Shown one piece after another: positions 17,530 through 25,966 of a stretch of 32,845 bases of DNA. Made by a program: the position numbers and the translations under genes. The notes under the pieces were generated by a model, which was not told where the DNA came from, did no database searches, and saw nothing but the letters and a program-made list of their open reading frames with translations. Every line of letters starts with the position of its first letter. The stretch's first letter is position 1. This stretch comes from Novosphingobium sp. (GTDB lineage Bacteria; Pseudomonadota; Alphaproteobacteria; Sphingomonadales; Sphingomonadaceae). The stretch lies in contig NZ_JANXWG010000086.1 in assembly GCF_025351285.1 (NCBI RefSeq), forward strand, positions 1-32,845, written 5' to 3'.

Positions 17530-18997
17530 TGCGCACCAGGGGCAGGGTCAGGATTGAGGCGTAGCCACCCGCAGGCAGCGCGCCGCATTGCAAGTGTGCA
17601 CCGTTGCCGAAGCGGGCTTCGAGCCGCAAGCGAACATTGGCGAGCCCGATGCCGGTGCCGGGCGTTGCCGCACCGGCCACGGCGCTCGCACCGGCACCAT
17701 CATCGGCCACGGTCAGGACCAGCAGGCTGCCCGCCTCGCGCGCGCTGATCCGCACGGTAACGGGGTGACGGCTGGGCGAAACCGCGTACCGGATCGAGTT
17801 TTCGACCAGTGGCTGGAGGATCATGCCCGGCACGCACGCGGTTTCCAGCCCGGCGGGAATATCGAACTCGGTCACCAGCCGTTCGGGAAAGCGCACGGCT
17901 TCGATGTCGAGGTAGTGGCGCTGGAGCGCAATCTCGTCGGCCAGCGGCAGATCGGCGGTGGGATCGGCGGCCAGGCTGTGGCGATAGAACCGCGCGATCG
18001 ACTGGATCATGCGCTCGGCCTCGTCCGCGCGGCCTACCATGACGAGCGCCGACAGCGAATTGAGCGTGTTGAACAGGAAGTGCGGATTGACCTGGTAGCG
18101 CAAGCTGCGCAGTTCGGCCGCCTTGGCCGCGCGGCGGTATTGGCCCTCGCGGCGTTCGGCCACGCGCGCCTGCTCGGCATTGCCCAGCGCAAGATAAAGC
18201 GCCGCCCACGCCACCAGCAGGAAATAGCGGCTGAGCACGACATCGGTCAGGATTTGCCATTTCGCCTCGCCGCTGTCGTATGTGACGTGCGCCGGAAGCG
18301 CGGCGGGCGCCATGACATGAACCGTCGACGCGGGTACGGGCGGGGCCGGAATGGCGGGAACTGCCGGTGGGGCTGGCGCCGCCTGGGTCTGGCCGCCGGC
18401 CGACCGGGCTTCGCGCATGGCGGCAAGAGTTCGCTCGGAGGCTTCGCGCGCGGCTTCGGCGGCTTCGCGCTGCGCCTCGGCGGCTTGGCGTTGCGCCTCT
18501 GCGGCAATGCGCAGTGCCTCGGCCCGCGCGGCCGGACCATCCATCAGCATATTTCCGCCGTCGTTGTGGATGATCGTGACCGGACCGGTGTTTCCCGCCT
18601 TGGCCTGTGCTGCCGCCTCTTTCGCCATCTGGCGCGCTTCGATTGGTTCGAACACCTTCTGGTTGACCAGCGCCAGCAGCAGCGCGGCGGGCAGCATCAC
18701 CACCAGCGCGGCGATCGCGCGCACGGTCAGGCTGTGGCGGTCGAACCGTGCGATTACCGGCCAGGCCAGCGTGGTCACCGCGATCCCGGCCAGCGTGACC
18801 ACTGCGCGCCGCCACAGCATCTCGCCCAGATCGCTGGTGTCGTTGAACAACAGGCTGCGCAGCGTGACCAGCACGTAATAGAGCAGCCACATTGCGCTGG
18901 CCGAAAGCAGCACGAGCCGCGGCGGAACGCGGGCGATATCCGAGGTAGCATCATCCGCCGGCGGCTGGATCGCAGGCGAGTCCTTGATTTGGTCCAT
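17519..18997 (-). CDS. LytS-type sensor histidine kinase with an Ala-rich coiled sensor loop
   Basis: A 492-residue inner membrane kinase. Predicted membrane helices lie near residues 28-47, 65-84, 94-112 and 256-272. Between the third and fourth is a loop of about 140 residues that should lie outside the cytoplasm. It contains heptad-like repeats (AAEAQRQ, AAEAQRE, AAEAARE; about 155-197) and a Pro/Ala stretch. The cytoplasmic part has the His_kinase block YQVNPHFLFNTLNSLSALV with phosphorylated His306, then the ATP-binding domain with LQPLVENSIRYAV and GTGIGLANVRLRL. It is partnered by the LytTR regulator downstream. The signal is unknown; the loop is unusual and could be a mechanical or protein-binding sensor. 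Confidence 0.92.
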   Translation of the reverse strand: MDQIKDSPAIQPPADDATSDIARVPPRLVLLSASAMWLLYYVLVTLRSLLFNDTSDLGEMLWRRAVVTLAGIAVTTLAWPVIARFDRHSLTVRAIAALVVMLPAALLLALVNQKVFEPIEARQMAKEAAAQAKAGNTGPVTIIHNDGGNMLMDGPAARAEALRIAAEAQRQAAEAQREAAEAAREASERTLAAMREARSAGGQTQAAPAPPAVPAIPAPPVPASTVHVMAPAALPAHVTYDSGEAKWQILTDVVLSRYFLLVAWAALYLALGNAEQARVAERREGQYRRAAKAAELRSLRYQVNPHFLFNTLNSLSALVMVGRADEAERMIQSIARFYRHSLAADPTADLPLADEIALQRHYLDIEAVRFPERLVTEFDIPAGLETACVPGMILQPLVENSIRYAVSPSRHPVTVRISAREAGSLLVLTVADDGAGASAVAGAATPGTGIGLANVRLRLEARFGNGAHLQCGALPAGGYASILTLPLVRNAC

Positions 18998-19023
18998 CGA
19001 CCGACCCTAGCGCGCGGGCAGGG

Positions 19024-19064
19024 CCAACCGCCAGCCGCGCCGGTCGGCGCGGATTGGCGGTTGG
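19024..19064. promoter_or_regulatory. Strong 17-bp hairpin between fumarase and the kinase gene
   Basis: CCAACCGCCA (19024-19033) pairs with TGGCGGTTGG (19055-19064). Inside it CCGCGCC (19035-19041) pairs with GGCGCGG (19046-19052) around a GGTC loop, leaving only a 1x2 internal loop. Both neighbours are on the minus strand, so it is 36 bp after the fumarase stop and 26 bp before the kinase start. No T run follows. It may end the fumarase transcript, protect its 3' end or act in the kinase leader. Confidence 0.55.
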
Positions 19065-19100
19065 TCGAACAGATGGCGTCGAATCAGCCGATTCGCGCCA

Positions 19101-20627
19101 TCACGCTCCTTCAAGCAGGTGTTCTTCCGCTATCTTCTTCTTCCAGATCATCGGCGCCAGTTCGTGGACGTTGTTGCCTTCCGAATCGACCGCGACCGTC
19201 ACCGGCATGTCCTTGACGGTGAATTCGTAGATCGCCTCCATGCCAAGGTCCTCGAAGCCGACGACTTTGGCTTCCTTGATCGCGCGCGCCACCAGGTAAG
19301 CCGCGCCGCCGACCGCCATCAGGTAAGCCACCTTGTGCTTGGCGATTTCCTTGACCGCGCCTTGCCCGCGCTCGGCCTTGCCGATCATCGCCAGCAGCCC
19401 GAGTTCGAGCATCGTGTCGGTGAACTTGTCCATGCGCGTGGCGGTGGTGGGGCCGGCCGGGCCGACCACTTCGCCGATCACCGGATCGACCGGGCCGACG
19501 TAATAGATCGCGCGGCCGCGGAATTCGACCGGCAGTTGCTCACCCTTGGCCAGCATATCCTGGATGCGCTTGTGCGCGGCATCGCGCCCGGTCAGCATCT
19601 TGCCGTTGAGCAGCAGGCGGTCACCCTGCTTCCAGCTTTGCACGATTTCGGGGGTGAGGTTGTCGAGATCGACCTTTTTCGCGGCCGCATCGGGTGCCCA
19701 TTCCACCTTGGGCCATGCGTCGAGGTCGGGGGTTTCGAGGAAGCTCGGCCCCGATCCGTCGAGCGAGAAGTGCGCGTGACGGGTGGCGGCGCAATTGGGG
19801 ATCATCGCCACCGGCTTGCCCGCGGCGTGGCACGGCCAGTCGGCGATCTTGACGTCGAGGATGGTCGAAAGCCCGCCCAGCCCTTGCGCGCCGATCCCCA
19901 GCGAGTTGACCTTGTCGTAGATCTCCACGCGCATCTTCTCGATATCGGTCTGCGGGCCCCGGGCCTTCAGTTCGCCCATGTCGATCGGGTCCATCAGGCT
20001 TTGCTTGGCGAGCTTCACGCAATGTTCGGCGGTGCCGCCGATGCCGATGCCGAGCATCCCCGGCGGGCACCAGCCGGCGCCCATCTGCGGCAGCATTTCG
20101 AGCACCCAGTCGACGATCGAATCGCTGGGGTTCATCATCTTGAACTTGGACTTGTTCTCGCTGCCGCCGCCCTTGGCGGCAACGTCGACATGGACGTGGT
20201 GGCCCTTGACCATCTCGACTGACAGCACGCACGGGGTGTTGTCGCGCGTGTTGCGGCGGGTGAACGCGGGATCGGCCAGGATCGAGGCGCGCAGCTTGTT
20301 CTCGGGGTTGAGGTAGGCGCGGCGCACGCCCTCATCGACCACGTCCTGCAAGGTCTTGTCGGATTCGAGCCGGCAATCCTGCCCCCACTTGATGAACACG
20401 TTGACGATGCCGGTGTCCTGGCAGATCGGGCGGTGGCCTTCGGCGCACATCCGGCTGTTGGTGAGGATCTGCGCGATCGCGTCCTTGGCCGCCGGGCCTT
20501 GTTCGGCCTCGTAAGCCACGCCCAGCGCGCGGATGTAGTCCATCGGGTGGAAGTAGCTGATGTACTGGAGCGCGTCGGCCACGCTCTCGATCAGGTCTTC
20601 CTCACGGATCGTCACCATTTCGCCCAC
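19101..20627 (-). CDS. Class I fumarate hydratase (4Fe-4S)
   Basis: A 508-residue enzyme of the citric acid cycle that interconverts fumarate and malate, of the oxygen-sensitive iron-sulfur class (FumA/FumB type). The three cluster cysteines are visible: Cys69 (ICQDTG), Cys187 (GWCPPGM) and Cys279 (PNCAATRHAH), with spacing close to the family's. N- and C-terminal halves are fused in one chain as in FumA; GAQGLGG and GPVDPVIGEVVGPAGPTTATRMD are recognised stretches (the latter in part). The start is set at GTG 20627 because a full AGGAGG (20637-20642) lies nine bases upstream. The ATG three codons later and an upstream extension are less likely. No class II fumarase is present in the window. 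Confidence 0.95.
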   Translation of the reverse strand: MGEMVTIREEDLIESVADALQYISYFHPMDYIRALGVAYEAEQGPAAKDAIAQILTNSRMCAEGHRPICQDTGIVNVFIKWGQDCRLESDKTLQDVVDEGVRRAYLNPENKLRASILADPAFTRRNTRDNTPCVLSVEMVKGHHVHVDVAAKGGGSENKSKFKMMNPSDSIVDWVLEMLPQMGAGWCPPGMLGIGIGGTAEHCVKLAKQSLMDPIDMGELKARGPQTDIEKMRVEIYDKVNSLGIGAQGLGGLSTILDVKIADWPCHAAGKPVAMIPNCAATRHAHFSLDGSGPSFLETPDLDAWPKVEWAPDAAAKKVDLDNLTPEIVQSWKQGDRLLLNGKMLTGRDAAHKRIQDMLAKGEQLPVEFRGRAIYYVGPVDPVIGEVVGPAGPTTATRMDKFTDTMLELGLLAMIGKAERGQGAVKEIAKHKVAYLMAVGGAAYLVARAIKEAKVVGFEDLGMEAIYEFTVKDMPVTVAVDSEGNNVHELAPMIWKKKIAEEHLLEGA

Positions 20628-20852
20628 GGCGGCCTGCCTCCTGCCAAAGTGAATGAAGCCTGTTGCGAGATTGTCGCATCGCTCGCCCAATAGCTCCGCT
20701 GCGGTGTCTAACGTCGCCGTGCCGATCATGCAAAGCGCTTGGCGGTTCGGAGGCGATAATCTACATGCCGCCCCGATGTTGGCTTGTCGTGGTGTGTTGC
20801 TGGTGCAATACAGAAATGCGAATGCGCCGCTCGAGACGCCAGTGAGGGATCA

Positions 20853-21569
20853 ATGAGTTTGGTGGAAGAACGGCTGGCCCCGGCAGATGCACGGCGCGCC
20901 ATGCCAGATGCACGGCGCGCCATGCCAGAAGCGCGACGCGCCATGATCGACAGCCAGTTGCGCACCAGCGGTGTCAATGCGCTCGCTGTGCTGAACGCCT
21001 TCAACACCGTTGCGCGCGAAACCTTCGTGAGCGCGGACCGCCGCGCGGTGGCATATGCCGATCGGGCCGTGCCTTTGGACGGAGCACGCGTGCTGGCGCC
21101 TGCGGTAACGCATGGCCAGATGCTTGAAGCCGCGGCCACGCGCACTGAAGATCGCGCGCTGCTGATTGGTGGCGGCACCGGATACCTGGCGGCATTGCTG
21201 ATGCAATTGGTCGGCTCGCTGACGGTGGTCGAGGACGATGCCGCACTGCTGGCAGCCACGCCCGAACGCAGTGGCGAATGGCACGAAGGCCCGCTCACGG
21301 CGGGCTGGGCGGCTGCGGCACCCTATTCGCTGATCGTGATCGACGGCGCGATCGAGCAACTGCCACAGGCGATTGCCGATCAACTTGCGCCCGATGGCCG
21401 GATCATCACCGGCTTGATCCAACGCGGCGTGGCGCGGCTGGCCGAAGGGCGCAAGTCGGGCGGGGCTGGGCCGAATGGGGCAGGTGGAGGCGTCGCTTTC
21501 GCCGCGCTGGGCGAGGCGGATTTCGCAGTCCTTGCCGCATTTGCGGCCGAGAAGAAGTGGAGCTTCTGA
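20853..21569 (+). CDS. Protein-L-isoaspartate O-methyltransferase-like protein
   Basis: A 238-residue protein of the Pcm methyltransferase family, in a divergent branch often found before TolC in sphingomonads. It has RRAMIDSQLRTSGVN near the start, FNTVARETFVSADRRAVAYA, motif I LLIGGGTGYLAALLMQL for S-adenosylmethionine, and LIVIDGAIEQLP. The later Pcm motifs are weak, so the substrate may not be isoaspartyl protein. GAGGG lies 5 bp before the ATG. The N-terminus is lengthened by tandem copies of a 21-bp unit (20886-20948), giving three ARRAM segments in a row, each with an in-frame ATG. It ends two bases before the TolC start, so the two are coupled. Confidence 0.85.
   Translation: MSLVEERLAPADARRAMPDARRAMPEARRAMIDSQLRTSGVNALAVLNAFNTVARETFVSADRRAVAYADRAVPLDGARVLAPAVTHGQMLEAAATRTEDRALLIGGGTGYLAALLMQLVGSLTVVEDDAALLAATPERSGEWHEGPLTAGWAAAAPYSLIVIDGAIEQLPQAIADQLAPDGRIITGLIQRGVARLAEGRKSGGAGPNGAGGGVAFAALGEADFAVLAAFAAEKKWSF
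20886..20948 (+). repeat. Three tandem 21-bp units inside the Pcm-like gene
   Basis: Units 20886-20906 and 20907-20927 are identical; 20928-20948 is a diverged copy. The length keeps the frame and repeats the residues DARRAMP. Only the last unit joins the conserved IDSQLR sequence of the family, so the first two look like recent duplications. Confidence 0.9.
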
Positions 21570-21571
21570 CC

Positions 21572-23062
21572 TTGACGCGCCGCAGTCGTGTATTCCTGGC
21601 GCGAGGCGCTGCCGTCATCGCGGTGCTCGCGCAAGCGGCGGTGGTTCCGGCCTTTGCCGATGATCTGCGCGATGCGCTGGTCAACGCCTACAAGTCCAAC
21701 CCAACGCTCGAAGCCGCACGCGCCAACCAGCGCGCGGTCGATGAAGGCGTACCGATCGCGCGATCGGCCGGGCTGCCCTCGCTCAGCGGCACCAACACGT
21801 ACACCGAGTTCGTGAAGAAGAGCGCCAACAGCTTCACCTCGCCCGATCGCGATTTCGATGCGCAGGCGAACCTGAGCGTGCCGCTTTATTCGGGTGGGGC
21901 CGTGCGAAACTCGCTTCAGGCGGCCCAAACGCGCGTGAACGCGGGCAAAGATGATTTGCGGTCGACCGAAAGTTCGGTGTTCACGCAAACCGTCGCGGCC
22001 TATCTCGACGTGATCGCCAACGAAGCAGTGGTCGGGCTCAACCAGAAGAATGTCGACGTGCTCGTGGTCAACTACAAGGCGACCAGCGACCAGTTCGAAA
22101 TCGGCAACCTGACCCGCACCGATGTCGCGCAATCCAATTCCCGCCTCGCACTGGCGCGCGGCAACTTGCGCGGCGCCGAGGCCAATCTCGTGTCGGCGCG
22201 CGAAAAGTACATCCAGATCGTCGGCAAGGCGCCGGGTGATCTGGCGCCCCCGCCCCCGCTCCCGCTGCTGCCTGCCAGTCCCGACGAAGCCGTTGCCATC
22301 GCGTTGCAGAACAACCCCGACCTGCTTGCAGCCCAGTTGCGCAGCAAGGCGGCGGGCTATGACGTGAAGGTTGCGGGCGCGGGCCGGTTGCCCAAGGTCA
22401 GCGCGTTCGGCGGGGTGGACTACACCAACTTCATCGGCACGCTGGGCGGCAGTTCGGTGCCGGCGGGCACGTTCACGCAAAAACAGACGACCGGGCAAGT
22501 GGGCGTGCGCGCGTCGATCCCGATCTTTCAGGGCGGTCTGCCCGCGGCGCAGCAGCGCCAGGCGCAAGCCCGCGAAAGTCAGACGCTCGAACAGGAAATC
22601 GGCGTTGAACGGCAAGTGATCGCCGGGGTGCGCTCGGCCTATTCGTCATGGCGCTCGGCCACCGACGTGATCGCCACGTACCAGACCGCGGTCGATGCGG
22701 CCGCGCTCAGCCTCGAAGGCGTGCGCGCAGAACGCACCGTGGGCAACCGCACCGTGCTCGACATCCTCAACGCCGAACAGGAACTGCTCAACGCGCAAGT
22801 CCAGTTGGTGACCGCGCGGCGCAATGCCTATGTCGCCGGTTTCAACCTGATTTCGGCGATCGGCCGCGCCGAAGCGCGCGATCTGGGGCTCGATGCGCCG
22901 GGCGTGCTGGGCGGCCAGCTCTACGATCCGGATACCAACTACCGACGCGTCCACAACGCGATCTGGGACTGGTCGCGCGATCGCGAGCCGGTTGCGCAGT
23001 CGACCCGTACGGTTGACACACCCGCGCAAGATGCAAAAATTCGTGCCATACCCGGTCCATGA
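21572..23062 (+). CDS. tolC: TolC-family outer membrane efflux/secretion protein
   Basis: A 496-residue outer membrane channel protein for type I secretion and RND/MFS efflux. A signal peptide (RRSRVFLARGAAVIAVLAQA, ending PAFA) precedes DDLRDALVNAYKSNPTLEAAR, the typical start of the mature TolC repeat. Two outer-membrane-efflux domains follow (about 35-230 and 250-440), with AYLDVIANEAVVGLNQKNV in the first and GVRAERTVGNRTVLDILNAEQ in the second, the normal tandem layout. The TTG start at 21572 is supported by GGAG nine bases upstream inside the Pcm-like gene; a GTG at 21587 is an alternative. No inner membrane pump or adaptor gene is adjacent. Confidence 0.93.
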   Translation: MTRRSRVFLARGAAVIAVLAQAAVVPAFADDLRDALVNAYKSNPTLEAARANQRAVDEGVPIARSAGLPSLSGTNTYTEFVKKSANSFTSPDRDFDAQANLSVPLYSGGAVRNSLQAAQTRVNAGKDDLRSTESSVFTQTVAAYLDVIANEAVVGLNQKNVDVLVVNYKATSDQFEIGNLTRTDVAQSNSRLALARGNLRGAEANLVSAREKYIQIVGKAPGDLAPPPPLPLLPASPDEAVAIALQNNPDLLAAQLRSKAAGYDVKVAGAGRLPKVSAFGGVDYTNFIGTLGGSSVPAGTFTQKQTTGQVGVRASIPIFQGGLPAAQQRQAQARESQTLEQEIGVERQVIAGVRSAYSSWRSATDVIATYQTAVDAAALSLEGVRAERTVGNRTVLDILNAEQELLNAQVQLVTARRNAYVAGFNLISAIGRAEARDLGLDAPGVLGGQLYDPDTNYRRVHNAIWDWSRDREPVAQSTRTVDTPAQDAKIRAIPGP

Positions 23063-23141
23063 ACCGGGGCCTTAGGCGATTCGTTGACTGGTCGGCTGGG
23101 GGAACCGGACGAAATCGCCGCTCGGTTGGGGAATTGGACTG

Positions 23142-23723
23142 ATGGGGGAAACACTGCTTATGCGCCAGGCGGGCGAACCTTCGGTCGAGGAGATCCTCGA
23201 ATCGATCAAGAAAGTGATCGCTCGCGATACGCGCGAAGAAGCGGCGCAACATCGCACCCAGCGTGAACGCACGATTCCCGCTGCGCCCTCGGTGGCCATG
23301 CCGCAACCGACGGTTCAACCCCAAGCCGCCGCCGAACCCAAGGTCGAAGAAAAGTCGGTCCTCGAACTGACCGACGCCCAAGGCCATGACGGGCCCGGCG
23401 CGTTTGATCGCGATGCCGAATCCGGTCGCGACGACGACGATCCGGACACCCAAGGAACTGCCGCGATGGACGAGGATTCCGCCAAGCCGCTCGTGGCAGA
23501 AACCGCCGTCGCCTCCATGCGCGAATCGCTGGCCGCGTTGGCGATGTTGTCGCAGCCGGGCGTCGCTCCGCAGATCGTGCGTTCGGGTGAAACCTCGCTC
23601 GAAGGCCTGACTCGCGATTTGCTGCGGCCGATGCTGGCGCAATGGCTCGAAAGCAACCTGCCCGCGATGGTCGAACGGCTGGTGGCGGTCGAAATCGCGC
23701 GGATCGCCGGCAAGAAGGGCTGA
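23142..23723 (+). CDS. popZ: PopZ-like polar organising protein (DUF2497)
   Basis: A 193-residue protein with the PopZ layout. A short N-terminal helix (EPSVEEILESIKKVIARD) binds partners. A Pro/Ala- and then Asp/Glu-rich disordered middle (about 35-125) follows, and then the C-terminal helices (LEGLTRDLLRPMLAQWLESN and MVERLVAVEIARIA) drive oligomerisation. In Caulobacter PopZ forms a polar condensate that anchors ParB-parS and recruits cell-cycle regulators. Position after TolC matches the usual alphaproteobacterial context, in which valS often follows; here a peptidase gene follows instead. GGGGA lies upstream of the ATG; an ATG six codons in is an alternative. Confidence 0.88.
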   Translation: MGETLLMRQAGEPSVEEILESIKKVIARDTREEAAQHRTQRERTIPAAPSVAMPQPTVQPQAAAEPKVEEKSVLELTDAQGHDGPGAFDRDAESGRDDDDPDTQGTAAMDEDSAKPLVAETAVASMRESLAALAMLSQPGVAPQIVRSGETSLEGLTRDLLRPMLAQWLESNLPAMVERLVAVEIARIAGKKG

Positions 23724-23731
23724 TCCCGCTC

Positions 23732-23755
23732 GGCAATCGGTCCTCTTCGATTGCC
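23732..23755. terminator. Hairpin between popZ and the S9 peptidase gene
   Basis: GGCAATCG (23732-23739) and CGATTGCC (23748-23755) form a perfect 8-bp stem with an 8-base loop, 9 bp after the popZ stop. There is no T run, so terminator activity is uncertain. Confidence 0.4.
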
Positions 23756-23791
23756 ATTGCGTTCGGCCCGCCAGCGATTAACGCTGCGCGC

Positions 23792-25966
23792 ATGACCGTA
23801 TCCAAGATCACCCCCATCGCCGCGCTTGCGCTCGCCGCACTGTCCCACTCCGTCCAGGCCAAGACCGATACCGGGCCCGCCGCGCCGATGAGCGCGGAAG
23901 ACCTGATCACGCTCGAACGGCTGGGCGGCAGCGCGGTATCGCCCGATGGCAAGCTGGTGGTGTGGCAGCAGACTCACACCGATCCGCTGACTTATGCCCG
24001 CACCCGTGCGCTTTACGCCCGGCCGCTCGATGGTCGGCAGGCCACCCCGATCAAACTCGAATACGATGGTGACGTGTCCGATCCGGCCTTCGCCCCCGAT
24101 GGCACGCTGTACTTCCTCGCCGGCGCCAAGGCGCCGGGCGCCGCGACCGACGCCGCCAAGACCATGCAATCGTGGTCGGTGAAGCTCGATGCACGCGGTG
24201 CGGCGGTTGGCGCGCCGGTGCCGGCCAGCCAGTTCAAGACCGATGCTGGCGGGTTCAAGATCGCGCCCGATGGCAAGCACATCGCGGTGTGGGGCGAAGT
24301 GGGCCGCGCGTGCGCGACGTTCGGCGGTTGTGCCGACGATGGCGATACCTCGCATCCTGGCCCGGGAAGCGGCCGCCTGTTCCGCAATGGCACCGGCTTC
24401 GTGCGCCACTGGGATAGCTGGTCGACGCCGGGCAAGTACAACCGCGTATTCGCGTTCGATCTCGATGCGCAAGGCCGCGTTGTGGGCGCCGGACGCGCGC
24501 TTGATGGCGATCCTGCCAGCGGCGGGCTTGTCGGCGATGCGCCCACCAAACCGTTCGGCGATGGCGGAGAGATCGGCTGGAGCGCCGACAGCAAGTCGGT
24601 GGTTTTCACCGCGAGGCTGGCGGATGCGCAAGAGCCCACTTCGACCAACCTCGACTTGTGGTGGGCGCCGATCGACGGTTCGCCTCCGCGCAACCTGACC
24701 GTGGCCAACAAGGCGACCGACAACACCCCCGCGCTGTCGCCCGATGGCAAGTGGCTGGCGTGGACCGCGATGGCGCGCCCGCGCTACGAGGCGGACCGGC
24801 TGGTGGTGTGGCTGCGCAATCTTGCCAGCGGAGAGACCCGCGCGCTGACGCAAGGCTGGGACCGTTCGCCGACGTCGCTGGCGTGGAGCCGCGATTCGAA
24901 ATCGTTGCTGGCCACGGCCGAAGACGTGCTCGATACGCCGGTTTTCCGCATCGATGCCACGAGCGGTGCGGTCACCCGGCTGACGTTCTTCCCGGGCCGA
25001 GAGGGCAATATCGGCGATGTCACCGTGCTCGCCGATGGGCGGTTGGTGTTCAAGCGCGATTCGATCGAAGCCCCGGCTGAGCTTTACGTGGCGAAGATCG
25101 GCGTAAAGCCGCAGCGATTGACCGATCTCGATGCCAGCCGGCTGGCCGCGCTGGCACCGATCGTCACGCGCCGCTTCAGCTTCAAGGGCGCGGGCGGCGA
25201 TACCGTGTGGGGGCAGATCACGAAGTTGGCCGTTTCTCGGCCAGCCAGTTCGGGCAAGCTGCCGGCGATCCTTTACGTGCACGGCGGACCGCAAGGTTCG
25301 TTCAACGATGCCTGGTCCAACCGCTGGAATCCACGCGTAGTCGCGAGCCAAGGTTATGCGGTGGTGTCGGTCGATTTCCACGGATCCACCGGTTACGGAC
25401 AGGCCTTCACCGATGCGATCCGCAACGATTGGGGCGGCAAGCCGCTGGAAGATCTCAAGCTGGGCTTTGCGGCGGCGGGTGCGCTCGATCCGGCGGTCGA
25501 TACCGGCAATGCCTGCGCGATGGGCGCCAGCTACGGCGGCTACATGATGAACTGGATCGAAGGCCAGTGGGCCGACAAGTTCAAGTGCATCGTCCAGCAC
25601 GACGGCGTTTTCGATGCCCGCGCAATGGCTTACGAGACCGAGGAACTTTGGTTCGATGAATGGGAACATGGCGGCCGCACGTATTATGAGGACCCGGCCG
25701 CGTTCGAGAAATGGAACCCGGTCAATCACGTAGACAAGTGGCGCACGCCGATGCTGGTAATCACCAGTGAGAAGGATTTCCGCATCCCCTACACGCAAGG
25801 GCTGGCCGCGTTCACCGCGGCGCAGCGGCGCGGGGTGCCGAGCGAACTGCTGGTATTCCCCGATGAAAACCATTGGGTGCTCAAGCCCAAGAACTCGCTA
25901 CAATGGCATCGCACCGTGTTTGCATGGCTGTCGAAGTGGCTCCACACCGCAGACGCCACCAAGTGA
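23792..25966 (+). CDS. S9 family serine peptidase (prolyl oligopeptidase/acylaminoacyl peptidase type)
   Basis: A 724-residue exported peptidase. A signal peptide (MTVSKITPIAALALAALSHS) is followed by a beta-propeller region (about 40-430) with repeated SPDGK-type blades (VSPDGKLVVW, LSPDGKWLAW). A C-terminal alpha/beta hydrolase holds the nucleophile in GASYGGYMMN (Ser near 580), Asp in TSEKDFRIPY and His in DENHW. YVHGGPQGSFND is the oxyanion-hole region. It should trim peptides in the periplasm. The ATG at 23792 is chosen because the signal peptide begins there; no ribosome site is clear. Its stop overlaps the GTG of the next gene (GTGA). Confidence 0.93.
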   Translation: MTVSKITPIAALALAALSHSVQAKTDTGPAAPMSAEDLITLERLGGSAVSPDGKLVVWQQTHTDPLTYARTRALYARPLDGRQATPIKLEYDGDVSDPAFAPDGTLYFLAGAKAPGAATDAAKTMQSWSVKLDARGAAVGAPVPASQFKTDAGGFKIAPDGKHIAVWGEVGRACATFGGCADDGDTSHPGPGSGRLFRNGTGFVRHWDSWSTPGKYNRVFAFDLDAQGRVVGAGRALDGDPASGGLVGDAPTKPFGDGGEIGWSADSKSVVFTARLADAQEPTSTNLDLWWAPIDGSPPRNLTVANKATDNTPALSPDGKWLAWTAMARPRYEADRLVVWLRNLASGETRALTQGWDRSPTSLAWSRDSKSLLATAEDVLDTPVFRIDATSGAVTRLTFFPGREGNIGDVTVLADGRLVFKRDSIEAPAELYVAKIGVKPQRLTDLDASRLAALAPIVTRRFSFKGAGGDTVWGQITKLAVSRPASSGKLPAILYVHGGPQGSFNDAWSNRWNPRVVASQGYAVVSVDFHGSTGYGQAFTDAIRNDWGGKPLEDLKLGFAAAGALDPAVDTGNACAMGASYGGYMMNWIEGQWADKFKCIVQHDGVFDARAMAYETEELWFDEWEHGGRTYYEDPAAFEKWNPVNHVDKWRTPMLVITSEKDFRIPYTQGLAAFTAAQRRGVPSELLVFPDENHWVLKPKNSLQWHRTVFAWLSKWLHTADATK

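Noticed and set aside
17588..19216. Open frame of 542 codons on the plus strand
   Set aside because: Shadow of the histidine kinase gene; no recognisable domain.
20886..20948. Short CRISPR-like array
   Set aside because: The 21-bp units are directly abutting with no spacers and keep the reading frame of a gene.
23315..25873. Open frame of 852 codons on the minus strand
   Set aside because: It is antisense to popZ and the S9 peptidase, both with clear motifs; long antisense frames are expected in GC-rich DNA.
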